From CAYQAJ01 sp964415245 (GTDB taxonomy: Bacteria > Planctomycetota > Planctomycetia > Pirellulales > Pirellulaceae), in contig CAYQAJ010000221.1 in assembly GCA_964415245.1 (NCBI GenBank), positions 1 to 8,877 on the forward strand: 8,877 nt of DNA, given 5' to 3'. The notes beneath the pieces were generated by a model, which made no database searches, had not been told where the DNA came from, and saw nothing but the letters and a program-made list of their open reading frames with translations. The translations under genes were made by a program, and so were the position numbers. Positions 6,699-8,877 of this stretch are shown here, piece by piece; positions within the stretch are counted from its first letter, which is position 1, and each line of letters begins with the position of its first letter.

Positions 6699-6908
6699 TT
6701 ACTGCGGTGAGTTGCCGGAGACGGTCGGCGAGTTGGCGGCCTGTTCCTTGCGCTGAATGGCTTCGTACACCTCTTGTCGATGGACCGCGATGTGCGCCGG
6801 GGCTTCGATACCCAGCCGCACCTTGTCGCCGCGCACGTCGACAATAGTGACAACGATGTCGTCGCCGATGACGATCTGCTGTTCGCGACGTCGAGAAAGT
6901 ACGAGCAT
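6699..6908 (-). CDS. csrA: Carbon storage regulator CsrA (RsmA)
   Basis: CsrA is a small dimeric RNA-binding protein that controls translation and stability of target mRNAs by binding GGA motifs, often over the ribosome-binding site. The 69-residue product has the normal length and aligns from its first residue: MLVLSRR, IGDDIVVTI (14-22), KVRLGIEAP (29-37) and VHRQEVY (42-48). The RNA-binding residues expected in the family are present, including L4, R6 and R44. The C-terminal tail (57-69) is polar and unlike the core, as is normal. An AAGGAAG sequence 4 nt upstream supports the start. The gene converges on the DUF4129 gene with 87 bases between the stops and is divergent from the deacetylase gene. 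No flagellar gene or fliW is in the window, so the usual csrA context is absent here. Confidence 0.95.
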   Translation of the reverse strand: MLVLSRRREQQIVIGDDIVVTIVDVRGDKVRLGIEAPAHIAVHRQEVYEAIQRKEQAANSPTVSGNSPQ

Positions 6909-6920
6909 CCGACTTCCTTA
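6909..6920 (-). promoter_or_regulatory. csrA ribosome-binding site with GGA motifs
   Basis: On the minus strand the leader reads TTAAGGAAGTCGG directly before the ATG. AAGGAAG (6919-6913) is a strong Shine-Dalgarno sequence. It contains the AAGGA core that CsrA dimers recognise, and a second GGA spans the start codon (CGGATG). This arrangement is compatible with CsrA repressing its own translation, as known in other bacteria; the regulation here is inferred. Confidence 0.5.
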
Positions 6921-7209
6921 ATTCGGACGAGTGGGCCGGAAGATGAGCGGCCCGTGGAAGATCCCTTACCCGCGGCAATTATTGCGGGCCTGGCTGCGCA
7001 AGTTCGTGGGAAAGGGGCTGCGGCAAGCCCTGAGAAGCATACCACCCTAGGGAGGGGGTGCACGGCGGCCGCGGCGGGGGTGTCGCTAGGCGTTGTCGGC
7101 TCGCGACTTACGTACGGCCGGCTGTGGCACGTAGCTCCCCTGGCCCGCTAAGCTATGGTGACGAACCGATGTGGAAACCTTGATCCGAGCCGGACAGGAC
7201 ATCTTGGTG
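6921..7209. other. Non-coding left half of the csrA-deacetylase gap
   Basis: I see no credible gene, tRNA or repeat array here. Small features are a 5-bp hairpin CCCGC/GCGGG (6969-6988) and a 5-bp GGGCT/AGCCC hairpin (7015-7030). The divergent promoters of csrA and the deacetylase should lie in or near this stretch, but no clear -35/-10 pair stands out on either strand. Confidence 0.5.
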
Positions 7210-7244
7210 GATAATACTTGCCGGCGCGGCGGGCAAGTATCATC
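7210..7244. repeat. Inverted repeat with ATACTTGCC arms
   Basis: ATACTTGCC (7214-7222) pairs perfectly with GGCAAGTAT (7232-7240) across a 9-nt GC-rich loop. After one mismatch, GAT/ATC adds three more pairs. It is the first of a series of hairpins upstream of the deacetylase gene. A GATAAT at 7210-7215 resembles a -10 box but has no suitable -35 partner. Confidence 0.7.
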
Positions 7245-7254
7245 ATCAGCCCCG

Positions 7255-7283
7255 GCAGGTCCCGTCTGCCGGACGGGACCTGC
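7255..7283. repeat. Perfect 12-bp hairpin GCAGGTCCCGTC
   Basis: GCAGGTCCCGTC and GACGGGACCTGC form a perfect 12-bp stem with a TGCCG loop. The sequence TAAAAAG follows on the plus strand rather than a T-tract, so it is not a convincing plus-strand terminator. AGGTC within the stem recurs in the hairpins at 7325-7357 and 7438-7462. Confidence 0.8.
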
Positions 7284-7291
7284 TAAAAAGT

Positions 7292-7383
7292 TGTGGCCGG
7301 TCTCCCGACCGTGCCACACGTTCGGACCGCAGGTCTCAAGTGTGGAGACCTGCGGTCGACCGCTTCGGCGGGGTCGGGAAACC
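7292..7383. repeat. Nested palindromic element with multi-branch fold
   Basis: GGTCTCCCGACC (7299-7310) is complementary to GGTCGGGAAACC (7372-7383) at 11 of 12 positions. Inside lie a perfect 13-bp hairpin, GACCGCAGGTCTC/GAGACCTGCGGTC (7325-7357, 7-nt loop), and a 4-bp CCGC/GCGG stem with a TTCG loop (7360-7371). An alternative local hairpin, TGTGGC-CGGTC/GACCG-T-GCCACA (7292-7318), competes with the outer stem. The layout resembles REP or BIME-type palindromic elements, or a structured RNA leader; neither is proven. Confidence 0.65.
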
Positions 7384-7462
7384 CACGCCGAACAAGGGAG
7401 ACCCACGCCGAACTGGGGTGGCCCGGGCCGGACAATGAGGTCCCGCTCGGCAAGCGAGACCT
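7376..7462. repeat. 20-nt tandem repeat, four to five degenerate units
   Basis: ACCCACGCCGAAC occurs at 7381-7393 and 7401-7413 exactly, and a diverged copy GCCCGGGCCGGAC at 7421-7433. GGGAAACCC, GGGAGACCC, GGGTGGCCC and TGAGGTCCC recur at 7376, 7396, 7416 and 7436, exactly 20 nt apart. The last unit includes an imperfect hairpin AGGTC-C-CGCT/AGCG-A-GACCT (7438-7462) that ends 17 nt before the deacetylase ATG. Confidence 0.7.
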
Positions 7463-7479
7463 ACAAGAGCACATCCATC

Positions 7480-8877
7480 ATGAACGCGCGACACGCTCTC
7501 AAGATCGCCATTGTTTTCGGCGCGCTTCTCTGCGCCGTCGCCCACGCGCGCGCCGCGTGCCCCGACGCCAAGCCGCGCGAGCACATTCCCGAGCGGCTGG
7601 TCGTGCTCACATTCGACGACTCGGTGAAATCGCACTTCACAGTGGTGCGGCCGATCCTCAAGAAGTACAAGTTCGGCGCCACGTTCTTCATCACCGAGGG
7701 GTTCGATTTTCCTACCAACAAAGACGACTACATGACGTGGGACCAGATCGCCCAACTCGACAAGGACGGCTTCGAGATCGGCAACCACACCCGCGATCAT
7801 CTCCCCCTCACCAAGGACAATCTCGACAAGATCGAAGATCAGCTCACGGCCATCAACGTGCGCTGCCGCGAGCACGGAATTCCGCCCACGGTCACGCTGG
7901 CCTATCCCGGCAATGGCTGGGACGAAGGAGCATTCGAAATCCTGCACCGGCACGGCATCCGTTTCGCGCGGCGCGGTGGAGCGCCCGAGCGCCCGTACGA
8001 GTCGGGCCAAGGATTTGCCTACGAGCCGGGGCTCGATCATCCGCTACTCGTTCCATCGGCAGGCGATGCCCGGCCTGATTGGGAGCTTAAGGACTTTGTC
8101 GCCGCCGTGGAGCAGGCCCGCTATGGACGCATCGCCGTGTTGCAGTTTCACGGCGCGCCCGATCGGGCCCATCCCTGGGTGAACACGCCGCCCGAGAAGT
8201 TCGAAGCGTACATGAAATACCTGGCCGATCACGACTACCAGGTGATCGCGATGCGCGATCTGGAAAAGTACGTCGACCCCGCCGTGGCACCGAACGATCC
8301 CCGCGGCGTGATGGAAGATCGCAAGCGGGCGATCGAGCGCGGCACGTCGCTCGATAACTTCCGTGGGCCGCGCGACGAGACCGACCTGCGGTACTGGCTC
8401 GAGAACATGACGGTGCACCGCTTCACGCCGGTCGAAATGTCGGCCGCCACAGGTCTTTCGGCCGACGAAGTCGTCGCCGCGCTCAAGCGGCTGGCAATCG
8501 CGCCCGATGAGCGCCCGAAACGAGGCGCCGATGCGCCGCTGTTGGTGCTTCCCTATCCCGGCGGGCGCCATCCGCGCATCGGCTTTCAGGACGGCGCGAT
8601 CCGTCCGCGCCGCGAAACGAAGATGAGCGTATTCATGCCGTGGGAAGATGGCGGATATGTGGTGCTCGACGTGCCCGAAGCGATATGGTTCAACAACGGC
8701 GATCGCCGCGAGCTGCTCTACCTGGCGCACACGCACGTACCCACGGTGTGGGATCGGCAGGGCGTCGATCTCGAAAAGCTCGAATGGACCCGCAACGGCG
8801 ATGGCACGCTGGAAGTTGAGCGTCGCCTGCCGAACGAAGTGCGATTCGGCGCCAAAGTGGTGCCCGGCCGCGACGCC
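7480..8877 (+). CDS. Secreted NodB-type polysaccharide deacetylase (partial, 466 residues seen)
   Basis: Enzymes of this family (carbohydrate esterase 4, NodB homology) remove acetyl groups from polysaccharides such as chitin, peptidoglycan or xylan using a metal held by Asp and two His. The frame is open from the ATG at 7480 to the right edge, so the C-terminus is missing. A signal peptide is present (hydrophobic 8-21, likely cleavage after ARA at 25). NodB motif 1 is TFDD (44-47; D46 base, D47 metal), motif 2 is H103-x3-H107 in GNHTRDH, and the last motif is VLQFHG with H224. Motif 3 is AYPGN (141-145) and lacks the usual Arg. After the catalytic domain (to about 265) comes a helical region (280-340) with a helix-turn-helix-like stretch, then a beta-rich region (352-466) of unknown role. 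The ribosome-binding site is weak (AAGAG, 7465-7469). Natural substrate is not determinable from sequence. Confidence 0.9.
   Translation, partial: MNARHALKIAIVFGALLCAVAHARAACPDAKPREHIPERLVVLTFDDSVKSHFTVVRPILKKYKFGATFFITEGFDFPTNKDDYMTWDQIAQLDKDGFEIGNHTRDHLPLTKDNLDKIEDQLTAINVRCREHGIPPTVTLAYPGNGWDEGAFEILHRHGIRFARRGGAPERPYESGQGFAYEPGLDHPLLVPSAGDARPDWELKDFVAAVEQARYGRIAVLQFHGAPDRAHPWVNTPPEKFEAYMKYLADHDYQVIAMRDLEKYVDPAVAPNDPRGVMEDRKRAIERGTSLDNFRGPRDETDLRYWLENMTVHRFTPVEMSAATGLSADEVVAALKRLAIAPDERPKRGADAPLLVLPYPGGRHPRIGFQDGAIRPRRETKMSVFMPWEDGGYVVLDVPEAIWFNNGDRRELLYLAHTHVPTVWDRQGVDLEKLEWTRNGDGTLEVERRLPNEVRFGAKVVPGRDA

Noticed and set aside
7130..7200. tRNA-like segment
   Set aside because: No acceptor stem pairing, T-loop consensus or anticodon arm could be formed.
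7255..7290. Rho-independent terminator at the 12-bp hairpin
   Set aside because: The stem is strong, but it is followed by TAAAAAG on the plus strand; on the minus strand the T-rich side precedes the stem, and no gene ends there.
7293..8078. 261-codon plus-strand frame across the repeat cluster and deacetylase start
   Set aside because: It overlaps the NodB-domain gene out of frame, and its N-terminal part is translated repeat sequence.

Overview
The window is GC-rich bacterial chromosome. Its gene families and style point to a planctomycete, probably of the Pirellulales type: secreted enzymes for plant-type polysaccharides, a MoxR/DUF58/DUF4129 operon with a long Ser/Gly/Gln/Asn-rich membrane protein, a stand-alone csrA, several genes without a Shine-Dalgarno sequence, and heptamer repeats between genes. 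This assignment is inferred from protein families, not from a marker gene. No rRNA, tRNA, CRISPR array, transposase or phage gene was seen.

Left part, minus strand (1-1528): a secreted GH43-type arabinan-degrading enzyme (1528 to 452) is followed 70 bases later by the 5' end of a second secreted protein of unknown function (381 to beyond the left edge). The two probably form one transcription unit. A 325-base divergent region (1529-1853) separates them from the next operon and holds one fair minus-strand promoter candidate and one weak plus-strand candidate.

Middle, plus strand (1854-6611): MoxR AAA+ ATPase, DUF58 protein, and a DUF4129 membrane protein with eight predicted membrane segments. 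This is a well-known neighbourhood, thought to act in assembly or activation of envelope or secreted proteins. The transglutaminase-like (TgpA-type) partner that often accompanies it is absent here. Both gaps inside the operon carry tandem heptanucleotide repeats, and a related array overlaps the stop codon of the GH43 gene.

Right part: csrA (minus, 6908-6699) is convergent with the operon. A 571-base divergent gap follows. Its right half (7210-7462) is packed with near-perfect hairpins and a 20-nt tandem repeat and has no credible gene. A secreted NodB-type polysaccharide deacetylase (from 7480) runs off the right edge.

The gene content is mostly recognisable. The most unusual parts are the non-coding ones: a family of heptamer arrays at gene boundaries, and the hairpin and tandem-repeat cluster upstream of the deacetylase. 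No clearly new multi-gene system is visible.
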